From Varroa destructor (taxonomy: Eukaryota; Arthropoda; Arachnida; Mesostigmata; Varroidae): a stretch of 64,000 nt of DNA. Location of the stretch: positions 57,331,578 through 57,395,577 of the forward strand of contig NW_019211456.1 in the NCBI RefSeq assembly GCF_002443255.2, read 5' to 3'. This document shows, piece by piece, positions 47,901 through 62,552 of the stretch (position 1 is its first letter; every line of letters starts with the position of its first letter). The translations under genes were made by a program, and so were the position numbers. The notes under the pieces were generated by a model that did not search any database, was not told the DNA's origin, and saw only the letters and a list, made by a program, of their open reading frames with translations.

Positions 47901-50900
47901 AAAATACGTCAAATGAAAAGAGAATATCAACTGTCAGCTGTCTGCTAAACAGCTCTTTCGAAATTACTGAATATCTTAGAATCGCACTTTGAAATGTTTT
48001 AGAGGGAAAACGCGATTTTCTACGAATGAAAAATATAGTCGCGCTTTCTTTGCTTTTTTCGACGTCGTACTGTCGCCTCATCAAACTGCCATAAGCATCC
48101 TATATCTTAAACGTCATGGTTGATGCACGCAGTTGGCCTGCTCGTAATAAGCGTACGCAGTGTAAACTAAACGCAAAGAGAGCTAGCTGGACCGCGGAGT
48201 AGTTCTTTCTCTGCCAATAGGAAAATAAACTGTAGATTAACCGGTGCAGTACATAAATTGGTAGAAATAATTACAGCTACCATATGCGTGGCTGTTGGGA
48301 AGGTAAATGCGGAAGTTAGAACTTGACCGACTAAAAGACAATATGTTAACTTATTCAAATTCTTTTCATTTCGTTGCTACATGTAACTTTTCTCAGTATA
48401 TGCTAAAGGTGTCAAAAATCCACTACTTATCACAGTAATTATAATAATGACACATAGTTTGTTTTTGGATGTTCCTGACAGCTTACGCCGAGTCGTTGGT
48501 TCAACTAGAGAAAGTTGCAGCAGACTATAAAAGGGAGATTCTTTCAACTTCTGCCGAAAGCACAGACATTTTTCTATTATTATGATGTTAATCAAGCTTC
48601 GCATCTGAAATTCAGGAACCCAAGTGATCATCTGCCATTTTATTCCAGAGACAATGTTGGAATACCTAGAATTTCACCAAAATTTGGTCGACTGCATTAG
48701 ATCAAGCTCATGTCGGCTAAAAGTGATCCGGAACCTATTTTCGATTTGGCTCTAATTTCCTAAAGCAATATTTAGACGCCTTTCGTAGCAGATATTATCA
48801 ATATAGTTGTTTATCATATTTGAGTTAGGCTGAATGGCGCATAGTTTAACAAAATGAACAAAGGTTTTGTGTCTTTTTTTGGTAGCTTCATTCAAGATAA
48901 GTATATTCATTCCAATCTTAGCTTCGTGCTATTTGCTTATTATACCTATATGGGTTTCCAATTCCAATAACAGGCATAAAAATTAGGACTATAGAGCATC
49001 TCGCGTCGTAACGGAACCAACGTTCATTCGAATAGGTACATCAGAAAACATTACAGCTTCACAAGAAATAAATGGCACCATATAATATGCTATAGACAAT
49101 GTCGAGCGTGTTTCAAAATGCAAATAATAAACACTTCCAGAAAAAAAAACACATCTCTAATGCTTACTTCAAGTCAGTTAAGAAAGGATGGTAGTAGTAA
49201 GTAAACTACTACGTTTGGAATTACTCTCCTACTTCCCTAAGTCTTCAGAAGATGCTAGCGAAAAAGCTTCGTATTAAAGTCGAACACCTACAAATATCCA
49301 TGTGAACAGTTATTCAGATTCGATGTGATGAACTATTTAATACAAATTCGATAGATAAAAGGTCGAAACAAGCTACCATTGTAGAGCGCTATCGGAGCCA
49401 TCTTTTCAGCACAATAGTTTACAGCTTTCGTAGAATTTCACAGGTCATTTTTGTGTTGGGTAGGCTATATTTTTAATTACATTGACGTAGCGACGTTAGC
49501 TAACTGCGCATGAAAAAAGGCCGTCATATGCTTTTAAAGATTTTGGACTTTTCTTATCGATGAAGACCACTGTAACAGAACCAACTACGATCACAGTAAC
49601 TCACGTTGGTCGGCTAGCATTTCAATGACAAAATTATTTATTTTTGTTCTTATAAAAAGAAAGCAAAACCTACTATGTTACGATCAACATCCTTCCCCCC
49701 ATTTTCCTCCTAAACTAATCATCTTTAAATTTCGCATACAAGTCGTCATTTTTAGAATGTGCTGACTTAGAGGTTTGAAAGTGATACTGTAGGTTCGCGG
49801 ACCGATCAAAATGAGACTACCCGATAACACTTATCTTTAGTCATTACCAAGCGCATGTTGACTGTCACTATTTTAAGTTCTTGTTATGTAGATAGCTAAA
49901 CAAAGAATCTTGCCAAACTATTTGATTGCTTCCGCCAGCTGAAGCTCGTCCCAATAGCTTGCTAGCTCAATTGGCTTTTAGGTAATACCAAACGAGATAG
50001 CAAAGTTTCATTATCAGATAAGGTATTAAATGTTAAGTTCACGCTTCGACAGCCTGTGATATTCCTGTCGATGCTGTTCGACGCCTAAACGCCGCGATAA
50101 AATAGCATGACGCATATGCATTTCCCTGGGAAGGATATCGTTGCATAATTATGATAGGATCGCCGTTCGGGAAGTGGAACCTAGATCAGTTTCTCTGTGC
50201 TCAAACACCATTAAGAACAGAAAAGTGACGATCAATGATCGAATGGAACGTCAAGCATCGATGTTTCATTCGATCGAAGCGCAGGGTCAAGATGTTATAA
50301 AACGGGCAAATGCCAGCGCAGACAAGCGAATTCTCGTTTCAGCGACGAGAAAGAACCGGGTCCTATGTTAGCGGACACTCCACCAGTATGACGATAAGAC
50401 TCGTGGTGGAAATAGTCTAAAAAAAATTACTTGTTCGTAAATAACTTAAACGTAAGCTACAACGGACGTTCGAATATCAGCAAACCAAATGTCTTCCTAC
50501 TTATCGCGTACATTCAACAAAAAATAATAGATCCTATATAATAAACTAATAACCGTTAATTCTCAATTAATTAAAGATCCAACCTAGGCATACACGGTTT
50601 TTTTGACCACCAATAACAAAACTGAGATCAGTCAGTTGATTCATAATTGAGGATTGACCTACTACACAGTTCGCCTGATTTTTGAAATAGCTCACCATCT
50701 TTCAGCAAATCGGTCATAGATATCACTGACTTTTCTGTCAGTCTTATCTCATACGCTTTGCGTTAGAACAGGTCGTCACTGAAAAATTAGCCTTTCGAGA
50801 ACGCTTATGATGAGAACAAGTAGAATTATTAAGGTGCATAATTACTTGTTTTAAGGAAAACCCAAATTGCATCATATAGTATACGATAGACAATTGCTCG

Positions 50901-53900
50901 CGAGGCTTGGAAAAACCGGAGTAATGCCTAACTCATCAGAATACCATGGGATAACTTAGTCTAATAATTTAACGGCATCAAATGTTTTCGCATCAATAAT
51001 CGAAGATCGCTTTATCGGCTTTTTGCGAAAACACAATTCTGTATGAAATGTACAAAACAAAGTTTAACCATATGAACGCTGACAGCTTACTCGTCTCAGA
51101 GGCTATTTTTGTGGCTATCTGTTGCAGTTGAGCTTGTTTGAGCCCGAACTAGTACTGAGAAGATATTTTACGAATAAAAAAACCACTACTTGCATGAAAG
51201 AAAACTCTTCATATGGTACTTGTATTTAGCCAAAAGGAAAAGTGGACACAAATTGTTAATATATATGTTAGTTGTATGACGCCTCGTCAGTTGTGACACA
51301 TGCAGTTTCAAAGTAGTTCCCTTACTTTAGAAATCACTTTGGGTTCCACGACTTCTATCGTATTAAGAAGGGGTCGTGTAAATAGCAGCCGACATCTTTC
51401 GTCAGCGAAATGGCTGCGTCCGTCCGGGATATGTCAGACGAAACCGATCGGACGGACTCACCTACTGGACGCGTCAAACTCACGGAGCTAACAAGCCCTG
51501 TACATAGATATTATGTTCGCGTATCTGCGGTGCTGAACTTCCCACAAATTTACAGTGTAACTACGTTTAAACATTTCTACTGCCCAAAAATCTCACAGGA
51601 GTTGAAAGCTCTACATTAGTGTCCAAGTATAAAATCCCAATGCACCTACTTCCTTAATCTCTAAAAGATTGAGCATTTCTCTTCCATTATATAAAACAGC
51701 TTAAAATATATACTGTTTAAGTTTCTGTTGGACTAAAAGTAGATATACTACTAATATATAATTGGCAAATGTTACCTTCACACTTTTATATCACGCACTA
51801 AACAACTATATGCATTGTATGTAAGTGACGCCGACTTAGTAGTGCATGCGCATGCGCATGCACATGCGCATGCAGGATAATCCGTATAATAAGCAGAGAG
51901 AAAGGATAGGTGTGCATTGTGCACAGCAATTATCAAAAACCATATTGTTATTTTATAGTGATTGTTTGTAGTTACCTACCCACGATCGATTTTGACATTG
52001 CTTAAATTTAATTGCATAAAAAAACATTAGAAGGCATCTAGCAAAAAATTTTTTGGCAATTATCACATTAAACGTAAAATCATAGAGCTCCCCGTTGAAG
52101 CTGCTTACTTTTCCTACCGTTTTTGCTGTATTTATTAGCTTCGTAATAAAATGGGATACATTTTTTTTTCTTTGTTTTAATGTTGGTGTCGCTTGTTGAG
52201 TCAAACTATGTAAAAGAGAGTGGTCAATTAGCCTTACATAAATAAAAAAAAAATAGCTTTTGGCGTTCTTTTGATAAACTGCTGCGTTGTCGTTTTCTAC
52301 ACCTTTTTAAGACGAATATTGGATTAACTTTAGGGGCCTATAATTTCTAATTAAAGGTAACCTATTTAGAACATAATAATCTTACGTAGATGAACGTCAT
52401 TCTATTTTTTTTATTTGATGACAAATGCATTATAGGATACACCGATAACTAAGTTTGAACTAGCACTAGCTAATTAAGAAGAATTACGGGGTTGACAAAA
52501 TTTACATCTGTCATTTTACGAATGCCACTTAAACCCAGTAGTCCAAATTCAAAGCGTCCTTGATCTGGCGTCAATGGATATTCATAGCCAAAGCTTTTGC
52601 ATTTGGTGATGCATGTACCTTCGTTTACACGAACAATATGTACTGTATATTTACAGCCAAAAATAAGTTTCTTGTCGGTCGAGTGAGTTATCGGTATTTT
52701 TAATGTCACTGGCTACAGTTAGATTAATGAGAAGTTTTCATTTTTCAAACGACTGTTTATCTGTAATCCCGCGCTACAAGCTCGTTGAATTTTTTTTGCA
52801 AGTGTCGAACCGGGGGGCTCTATTAACGCCCGGCTTAATGTGGCTATTCTTGGTAGTTCCTATTGGTAGTTCTAAGGTGCTAGCGTCAATTGGCAATAAG
52901 CCCACAAGCATTGCGAATCCAGACATCCAAGTAGTGTTTTTTCTGGTAAACAAAAAAAATCTGAAAATGCGACTAAACGTCAGGACAATTCCTACGGTTT
53001 GTCTTCTTTGCCAGTTATCTGATTTAAGCAGGTTGCTATAGTCTCAATTGCCTTAGAGAATACACTCGCGATAACATAGCCCGTTGTTTGAAAAAACTGA
53101 AGCACACGTGACGATCCAGGTGCGAATCGAAGCGTTTTATTTCGTACTGCGACCGATTTATGGAGTAAAAAACGGTGGTAGCGTAAAACCCCGAACATTT
53201 AATTTTCACTTTGAGAAATACCCTACGCTGGGGACTAAGGCACCACAACAACGTGACGCCATCATTGCGTCACCCATCTCTCCGTTGTTTTTTCTCATTC
53301 GTCTCATCCGTAGCTCGTAGATATAGATACAGTGAACAAGAAACACAGAGTGATCACGCTACTTCAGCTCTAAACTGTGCGTCTGCAGGACGGTCGATCA
53401 ACTTTTTTGAACAACTCTCCCTCGCTCCTTCTTTTCCAGTCTTTCTTGATCAGTCGCAACATGGTGACGCATCGCCTTTACCCTTACCCTTATGATGCCA
53501 TTTCTTGCATAAAAGCATAATTCTTGCCGTGAAACTATTGGAGAATGCATTATCACTTTCGATAACGTTTTAAATGTATGTGCGCATAATCAGAAGTTAG
53601 CGCCAACATTCGTCGTCTGGTTTATTTGTCGTATGTGGATTCAGTAAATAAAAGAGGACGCCAAGCGCCGACAGACGCAACGTCAGCTCACCAGAAACGG
53701 TTGGAAATGATGCTGCTGCACTTATCCGCTAACTAAAGCACCAGATATTATTTTGAATGAGAACGGCCGACAAAACATATAATACGTACGATTCTAAAAA
53801 GGACCAGAGTAAAGAAATCACATCTATGAAACCGACAAATAGCAGAAATCATTTCAGTCAAGCGGTTGACATTGAATAGTAACAACGCGAATGAACAAAC

Positions 53901-56900
53901 GATTAGACAAGATCGTATCACAGTGTCTATTTGTTCTGATTGACCTTCGTGTATGAAGGCCTTCGATTAACAAATCATTTAGTCATAGGCCATGGCTCCG
54001 GCATCTTCAACCCATGACGATTGATTGACGTCCTTAGAACTAGCTTCGTGACTTACCTATGATGTACCTGTTGATTATCGTCCTCTAGTTGCTTGCTCGT
54101 GACAGAGTCATCGCACGCTACTCTGCCTTCATAGTCGTTTTGTCTTTTGTTTTTTTTTTTCGTATTTAAGCGACGAGAAATAGAAGTTCACAGTACGCTT
54201 TGTACTACAAGGTTTGCCATTAGCTATCGGAAAATTCGCCGGTACAAATAAATACGAGAAGGAGCGTATTAATCGCAAGCGTCAGACGGATTCATAAGCG
54301 AGTATAAAAAGTCCAAACGATTAATTAATTTCGGATACTTGCCTATCTCATGCATATCAACGTATCATCAACGATGAAATACGGATTAGAAAGCTTCCAT
54401 TGAGATCTACTCTGTAAATTTGAAGGTGTTACAATTTTATTCTTTTTACTAAGTATTTATAGATTCAATTTTGTTTTATCCACTTGGACCAATTAGGACG
54501 TAAGTACCCTATTGAAATTTTGCACATCATCTAATACATTCACCGCTGAGTTCTCTCATCATCTGCAGAGTGCTACGTTATGACATGTCTTGCGTCGGTT
54601 AACGATCATTTTTTATTGTCTACTATAGCTCTTACGCGAAGATGCAGCCTTGATAAAGTAACGAATAATGAGGCAAATACGAGAAAAGCTGGTTGGTTTA
54701 TTGCTAATTTAGATTACTATGCTCGTCTCCGCCGACTATAGAATTGAAGCCACTCTTTAATTGTAAAATAGTTAATTCTTACCTGTCCCAATGGCATTTT
54801 TCTTATTGAAAAACTAAGATGAACGTCTTATTAGACATATACTTTATTACGTATTCATAAATGGCGTAACATTGTTTAAAGTAGCCTACTTTATGATGGC
54901 TTTTACGGGACAACGGTCAACAGTATTGGGCAACAGTTTAAGCTTTGGGTAAGTTATGTTTCAATACAATATACTATAGAATCCCAGTGTAATCGAAAGT
55001 GCAATAACACAGTAGCAGATATATTTTATGGCAACGGCAATAAAGGAAAGCAGATTGGGTTTCTGTTAGAGATCAAGAGGAGCTATTTTTGAAGATTCCA
55101 GATCAGACGATATTTTATATTAATGCTTTTGATTGGCCGCTGCGCCCAGATGGCTTCCCTGTTGGGAACTGGAATAAATAATCGATACTATGGCGTTTTC
55201 ACATAGTTCTCGATCATGATAAGGCATTTTATCCTCAATTAAAGATGTTGGCTAAACATGTGCACGCTTTTATTTGCGGAAGCGCATCAAACGTGTCTCG
55301 CACGCCTCGAAGCGGATAATGACGTTTTGCCGTACACTTGAATAAAAAAAAAGATTGAACTAGGTGCGTTTCAGTGTAAAATCAGTTGTCTAAGAAGCTA
55401 TTTTTAACCAAAACCATGTATTCAAGTAGTTATAGGTATGCTTTACCTTCCAACACCTTTAATGAGCAAATTCTGAGCATCGGGAATTGTGATTAACGCT
55501 GGACCCTTAGTTCTATCTAAGGGCCAGGTCTAACGAATTACTGCAGTCAATATTGAGTAACGTGGACTTCAGCCGCATATGCGTTATTACTGTAACAAAA
55601 TCATGCCAAAAATTTACCTCTATTACCGTAACGGTTATAAATTAAAAATCTCAGAAAATGCAACGGCGCGTTTTAGCGATCAAATCTCAGTTATGGAACA
55701 AAAAAAAATCCAAAGCGGTGTTCTTAGCTTCAATTCTTTACACAAACGTTCAAGGGATTAGTTTATGCTGTACGTATTTGCGGTCAGGGTATTGTAACTG
55801 TGACTAAGGCCGTATATAGTGTGTACATTTGACAAATAGTTGTTGAAATCTTATTATCGACAATTAGGAATAGCTCTCGATAACCAAAACATTTGAAAAA
55901 TAACAATGAATAAAGATAGCATTTCTATAATGGTGGTTTCATCGCTTCAGTTATGGTTAGGGCTGACGGACATATTTCTTATCATCTATGAGGTCCAGAA
56001 GCTTTCTCTATACGGTCGAATCATTCCCGTGGCGATCCCAATTTCGGTTAGTAGATTTATTAATTATCTATTTATGTGCACCCCCTGTATTACTTCAGTA
56101 CACAATGTTACGTCATGCCAAACCAGAACATTATCCGTTTTTCCGTAGCGCTTCTTGCTCATATCGTCCATGACAGATTGTCGGATATTCATTCAAGAAG
56201 CGCATAATATTACGTCAGCTTTAACAGACATAGATTGATTAAACAAACGGCATCTTCGCAACGTATAGTAGTATTTGGTTTAGATAGAGTTCGTCGATGA
56301 GAAAAAAATTTCATTCTCATCATCTCAAAAGTCATCAGTCACACAATTCATTAAAACTACAATTTACAATCTCAAAGCCCCTTGATTGAAGATCCCTACA
56401 ACAAAGGATTTTTTTCACTGGCACCGTAGGCGATCGATATGTACTTACCACCAACAACTGAAAGTGGTGTAACTCAAGAAATATTTAAACTATATGTTTT
56501 GTTGTGCTATGATAATTAGAAAATAAAAACCTGAGGATATAGGAAAATGCTAAAGAAAAGACAGAGGAGGATTAGTCATATTTAACTGACACTAAACAGC
56601 AATTTTACTCGTTAAACAGAAGCAAAGCTCTTTTTCTGGATTTAAAAAAAAAGATGCATTGTTTCTATTAATTTGTTTCGAAATAAATTGAAATTCTCCT
56701 TAAGTCCTAATTAAATAAATGTATTATTATGCTTACAAGTTTACGCGAACAGATATCTACTGTAAAAAAAAAAAAGCGGTCTTGGTTCTTGGCAAGTCTT
56801 AGCTGCTGCGTTTGCTCGTAAGGTATCGCCATAGAGCCGTAGCTGTTAGTTTTTATCGTAGATTTTTCACACGGTTCGAGTAAGGCAGTACAAGCATAGC

Positions 56901-59900
56901 GCGAATAAAATGACCCCCTTTTCTACTGAAAGCTACATATTTACTTTTAAGGTGCTAAGTATTTACTTCACAGGTACAAATTTTTTGCATAACTTGCGTT
57001 GCATGTTATCAGAAATCAGCCCACTTGTTTGAAGGATTATAATAAATGCAAAACTCGGTAAGAGCTGCTCCTATTTTTAATGTACTGAACTCTTTCTATT
57101 GCAAACGAAGTTTCTTTTTCTTATTGAAAATGAAATCCTTACCTGCAAAGATTCCCTTTGAGCTTAGAGAGAATCTGATTGTGTATCTACCGTCCGACGT
57201 GTATCTGTCAGATGCGTGTCTGATAGACCAGTTATACGTCTATCTGCTCACGTATATCTACTAAGTGGTAGGAAAAAGTCTCTGAACCAGTCTATCTAAA
57301 ATAATCAGATTTTCGATATGTCGTTTACTGTTGAGCAAGTGTTAGATATAATTCAAAAGCGGAAGGTATTGTGGTTAATAAAACTGTATTAAACTTTCTC
57401 CCAATTCCAAAGTGGATTTACCATTTCGAATGACCTTCTTTTCAGTTTGTGCACCAAAAACATCTAAATACAAAATGAAGTGAATCGAAAAAAATGTTGG
57501 GAAATTATATTTAAAAGCAACAAAAAATTGCATTAGTTTTTTATACAGCAAAGTGTTTGCATGATCTGTTTCTATTAACTTTGCTAGATTTTCTAATTTT
57601 CTTTTTGTTGTGCAAGAAGATTTTGAAGAACTTTAAGATATATTGTGTAAAATCGAAACTTGCTCGAGGTCATTGGCGTAAAATGACCATACTCTGACGC
57701 GCAAGGCAATTATGGATGGTACTGAACTGAGCCGGCTAGTACTATACGATAGAAAAGCAAATCAGTAGGTTAGGGACCTCTCTACTGCACATATAAATAT
57801 GCAAAGTAATTATTGTGTCCACGAAGGCAGCAGATTTATGTCCTAAGGACATATGCAATACAGTCGCGAGTATTTCGATAACGTGGTTAAATACGAAGTG
57901 AGACTGGAGACAACGAACTTCTCGGTAAATTAACAAACAGATAGCTCACCTCGAATTTCGGTCGTGCGCGAAGATATGTCTTTGGTCATAGAAATTATCA
58001 GAGGTTAAAAACTAATTGCTCGAGAAACAGTATTATTAGAAAGAATAAACGCGCAAATTTTGCAAGGATAGCAAACTCTAAGGCTTAGAAAGTTTTATGG
58101 CTCTGAAATAATCCTCTTTTGACTATCTTCAAAGTTCTTAGATCAAATGTAGAACTACGAACCTCAGCCATGTTTTTCGGTGATATACATCCACCCAAAA
58201 CTTTCTAGGGGCTAACTGGCGGTTACAGTTCATTTTGGAATGTTATGCGCCATAGCTATATAACTGATACATCGTTCTTTGCTTATAGAGTTAGTTCAAT
58301 AAGCCACAGCAGGTGCTAAGGTCTTATACATTTATAATACAAGTAGTAAGTTGGAAACGAAGCTACATTTCAATAGTTCAGAAGAAAATTATTTACCTAT
58401 GTATTTTCTACATCGATAGACAGCAATATGCAGGAATAGCACCTTTGTCAAAATAGGCGGTGATTTTATACTTACCAATCTCTGCGATAGATTTCCATTA
58501 TCGATAATGTGATTGTGGTTAAACCTTTACCGTTATATATTTGATTTCTGTTTTATTCAATTTACGGATACGACTTGCGAAATCGTTAATTCCTATTTTC
58601 GGGCATAAACAAAAAGTAGGACATTTTTATTGTGCCAAATATAGTTTGAACTTCAAGATAACTTATGTAAGAAACATTTTTCCTTTGTAGCATAACGGGC
58701 AGTATTTATCCCGTTTGAAAATTAGCTTTGCAAGTTCGAACATTTTTTATTAGGTGACATATTCTAGCCTGTTAGATGATTAGTCCAAAGTACTGATAAG
58801 TATTAGCCTTGCCTAGGAGTAGACACAAACAAAATTTTAAACCAAGCCAAAAAATACACTTGTCGATGTAATTTATCCTGTATCACGAGTGCAGCGAAAA
58901 AGACTCGACCAGACTAACAATACCTTGACCAGATCCTCTGCCATTTCGCGAACATTTACCCTGTTTGTGCTTCAGAATTGCCTTTGTAAAAGAAGCACTT
59001 GGTTTACATAGCTCGAGAAAGGCTATCAGCCTGGGTGCAATCTGTGGTGACACTTTATCCCCCCCCCGACTTCATATTTTTGGCTGTGGCGTTACGGTAA
59101 CATAGCACGTAAGCACCTGAGAAAAGCCAAGGCAAGTTGGAAGAAATGCTTTTAAAAAACTTGGAGGATGAATCCTTCCTTCTTCGCTGGTTTTCGAGAG
59201 GTTGTGATCTATTTGAAAGACCCACTGGGGGCCTTCAGTTGTCAGGTGTTCGTGTAGCTGTTAATGGAGATACGGTCATCGGTCCTCATCGTAGGCACGG
59301 TTTATATGCGGACTGAGGGAGCGTACTCGTTATGGTATGGACGTTAAAAGTGTAATATTCATAACACTAAAAAGATAAATGTATGCAGCTAAATAATAGC
59401 AATAAATCAAATCAATATTTTACTTTATTAATTGATATTTAATACGCTTATACATAGTACCTTGACAGTAAAGCTCTAGCGATCCCTAAATAATTGCGGC
59501 AAGTGAATATCTAATGCCTGTAGAGCATTCCCTTAACGTTTAATTGGACGCAGCTTCGAGTTTGCGTTTTAGCACCGCTTCATTTGCTATATCGATGTAG
59601 AAATAATTGCGATTTATTAACTAAAATTTTTCATATTTTTGAGAGATCCGAATGTGGGAAATTGTAGGACGAATTACTTTTACACCATCTATAGCTTAAA
59701 TCTCGTTTGCATAAGTTAAGGCTTGTACTATGACACGTTTTCATAATCAAAGCAATCTAAATTTTGCCACACAGTTTGTGTCGTTTCCCTATATGACGTG
59801 ACAAATATATATCCAATGGCTTTTCCCGATTCTTCTCAAACACGCCCCACACACGATAGTATTTTTCCTCAGTTTAAATCCATATTCAAAAATCACGGCT

Positions 59901-60421
59901 ACGGCCCTTTCTTGTATCGTTCGGACCTTCATATCCATATTGAAATTACCAAAGTAAGAATGCCATTGACCCGCATAGGTATTCGAAATTAGCGAACGTA
60001 AGATTTAGAATTTATAGAATAATTTCTACAATTCGATTGAGTAATCTTATTTACATTTTTAAGACTCTTCTAGATAATGAAAAATGTGTAAATATTGTTT
60101 TTGCTCTTGCTATCATTCGAAATTTTTGTAACCTGACGTCTTGCACTTTTTGCCTAAATTTATGCGCACGGTGTTTAAAGATGATCTTCTTAAAACTACA
60201 CGCAACGCACGCAGATGTATGTAACCCAAATGGGAGATATCGCGCTTGTGAACAAATCGTTTCGTGGTTTTTTCTAATGATTGATTTAATTAGATTATCA
60301 GATAAGAAATATTGGAAAAGTTAAGTCTATATTATAATAAGACGCTGAGAGTTCGGTCCAAAATTATGTTTGAAACGTTTTGCACTTATGTACTTCATTC
60401 TCTGAACCCTCAAATCTGAGA
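44933..60421. other. Non-coding stretch right of the scaffold gap
   Basis: No supported gene. A GC-rich island at about 46480-47050 and a GC-rich patch at about 53100-53480 hold open frames on both strands without recognisable motifs. The Z-DNA tract is at 51842-51874. It could include a large upstream intron of the protease gene. Confidence 0.55.
51842..51874. repeat. 33-bp alternating purine-pyrimidine tract (potential Z-DNA)
   Basis: GCATGC-type repeats in strict purine-pyrimidine alternation, also self-complementary in units. GC-rich alternating tracts of this length are classic Z-DNA and cruciform candidates. Confidence 0.9.
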
Positions 60422-60661
60422 TCATTGCCAGTTACTCAAAATATGATGGCGTTCTTCGTCCAATTGCATAACCCACTCAGCCTCTTCCTCTCTTTCAGGG
60501 CCTACAACAATAACTGGCGGAATCGAGTCGATTACACCGATGAGCACGAGCCCATCGTCCAAACGCAAAGCGAACTCATCCAGAGCCGGGTCCATTTCTA
60601 CAATGTGTAGAACAGGCTGTCCATTTGGATCCTCTGGTAGGACAACGATGGCCAGGTACAT
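60422..60661 (-). CDS. Unrecognised acidic 79-residue ORF in a GC-rich island
   Basis: An ATG-started ORF (A at -3) of 79 codons, ending TGA. An in-frame stop lies just upstream, so the ATG would be the true start if this is a gene. The product begins MYLAIVVLPEDPNGQPVLHI, alternates hydrophobic and acidic residues, and ends in an E-rich helix-like tail. The GC content is much higher than in the flanks, like that of the proven protease exons, which argues against chance. I do not recognise a family. The plus strand offers an alternative: a strong acceptor (pyrimidine run then cag at about 60499) opens an 85-codon frame. Only one strand can be right, and the minus ORF looks more protein-like. 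Confidence 0.3.
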   Translation of the reverse strand: MYLAIVVLPEDPNGQPVLHIVEMDPALDEFALRLDDGLVLIGVIDSIPPVIVVGPEREEEAEWVMQLDEERHHILSNWQ

Positions 60662-61927
60662 CTTCGCTTGTCAGCCAGTCAAACGGCGGCTGCCCGTGAC
60701 TTGGTACTCCGAACCCCTCCTATGTCTGACCCTGGTCCGTCGTCTTTTGACCCTCTAAGTAACTATTGTAAAGTGGCAAATTAGTTGAAATTTAGCTATA
60801 TCCTTCACTTCGATGTTTTGTCGATTTCACAACGACTGGCCGCTCTGCGGCGTGGTCTGCAATGACCGGTAATGATTGCCCCGGCAATTCGATCGCTCCC
60901 GATACTATGCTATGTTGATGAAATCCTTCCAGCATCGTGATCATTGTTTGGAAAATACGAGTCTAGTGCCGACACGTTGACACGACATCCTAAAGGTTGA
61001 GTTGGTGCTGGTGGCGGGGGGAAAGCCAGGAGGAGGATTTTTTTAATCAGTAGCACGTCAGAAGAAAGGGCTGTGGATGTTCGACCAAAAGTGCAGTTTG
61101 GTGGGTATCTATTACGATGATTCTAATGCATCGATAGAAAGCCACTGAAGATGAAAAAATAAACGATACATGTGTCTGAACCTCTATACTTGATATAACG
61201 CAATTTCTGTAAATCTAAATTTAACATTTAAAATAATAGCTGTCCTGCAATTAATGCAGAGCACTTATTCTCTGTTCACTCCCTTTTGTTATTTTTAGTC
61301 GTCGATACACTGCCTTCGTAATTTACGATCGTTGCTTCGGACACATTATTTATTTTTTGAATGCTGCAAAGCTTTTTTATGACGATTATAAGACGGAAAT
61401 AAGTGCAATAGAAAAATGTGAAAATGTAAATAAAAACGAAAAACACGATTAAGCAAACAGAAAATAAAATCATTCAGCTACTTAGGCCTTATAAGGTTTG
61501 ATCACTATTCAAACATGTTTCTTGAGGGGCATATGTCCTAGTGGGAGTGTTATCTAGGGAATTAGATACCTATATTTTCATCTACTGAATTGATAAAAAA
61601 ACGTCTTCTAAATAATGCGAATTCAACAAACCACATTATGCCCGCGAACTTCTTAAAAATAAAGTCGTCTTAATAAGGAATAAAGTCTCTCGCTGCTTTT
61701 GGAACCTTTTTGCTATAGTAAAGCATGGGGGATGTTTGTTACATTATTTCGTTTTTTTTTTTTTGCTGCCATGCTTAAGAGCTGCGTCCAGTCATGTGAT
61801 GAATTTGCTTTTTAGCTTTTGTTATTTCATCAACAGCGCCTTACTATATTCTATCTGTCGGTCTAATCTTGTCTATAAAATATTGTTTCCTTACTAAGAT
61901 TTAGCATTGTCCGATATTCACTGTCGT

Positions 61928-62179
61928 CTAAAATGCGCTTGTGCAACACAGTATTAGGCCCACGGCCAGCAAACCAAAAGCTCTGACATAGAGTTCGTCG
62001 AAAATTCCAGAAATTTCTAGAGAAAACACGTCACCGAGAACCGTCGCCCCCACTCGACTGGAATAGACCCAAGAGATAACTAGCTGGATGTATTTCCGGG
62101 GTAGTGTAAACGGGGACGCGCCAGCTATGTTTAAAAACACGAACACGGTAAAAAAAATTCGTGCTCTAATAATACCCAT
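61928..62179 (-). CDS. Unrecognised ORF with signal-peptide-like N-terminus; possible first exon
   Basis: The ATG at 62179 has a good context (AGC ATGG). The start, MGIIRARIFFTVFVFLNIAG, then ASPF, has the basic n-region, hydrophobic core and small-residue cleavage site of a signal peptide. The frame stays open for 83 codons and ends in a second hydrophobic stretch. Composition is GC-richer than nearby DNA. A donor-like G|gtgacg (exon end 62035) has phase 1, which is the phase the clip-domain exon requires at 42595, so this could be the missing signal-peptide exon, with a 19-kb intron. The donor is weak and the 100-N gap lies between, so this is speculation. Confidence 0.25.
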   Translation of the reverse strand: MGIIRARIFFTVFVFLNIAGASPFTLPRKYIQLVISWVYSSRVGATVLGDVFSLEISGIFDELYVRAFGLLAVGLILCCTSAF

Positions 62180-62552
62180 GCTCTCGTGCACTTTTTCGTT
62201 GTAGCCTCGTATTTTGTGTCGGTAAGGTAACAGCTATGATTTATCAGTATAAAGGCATTACTTATCACTACTAGTAATAGCAGCAATATACGGACAGCGA
62301 AAGGTCCTTATCCATTTATACAATAGATTAATCGAATGACATTCTCTTAAGTGTTTAGTCAAGCATGACTAAAGTACCGGGTGCTTACTTCCTATGCACT
62401 ATAAAAAGATAAACCGAGGTATAGCCAACAAAACACAGACAAAATACAGGCAAAGTTCTGTCGGATCCATTAAGTTTTACTTGGTCTGTTACCTTGTTGG
62501 TGATGTCTAAGGCGCTCATCAATAGATTCGACCTCCCTGCTTCTATTACCTA

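Noticed and set aside
59145..59317. 56-codon plus ORF (MLLKNLEDESFLLRWF...)
   Set aside because: Short, with no motif and no splice or codon evidence.
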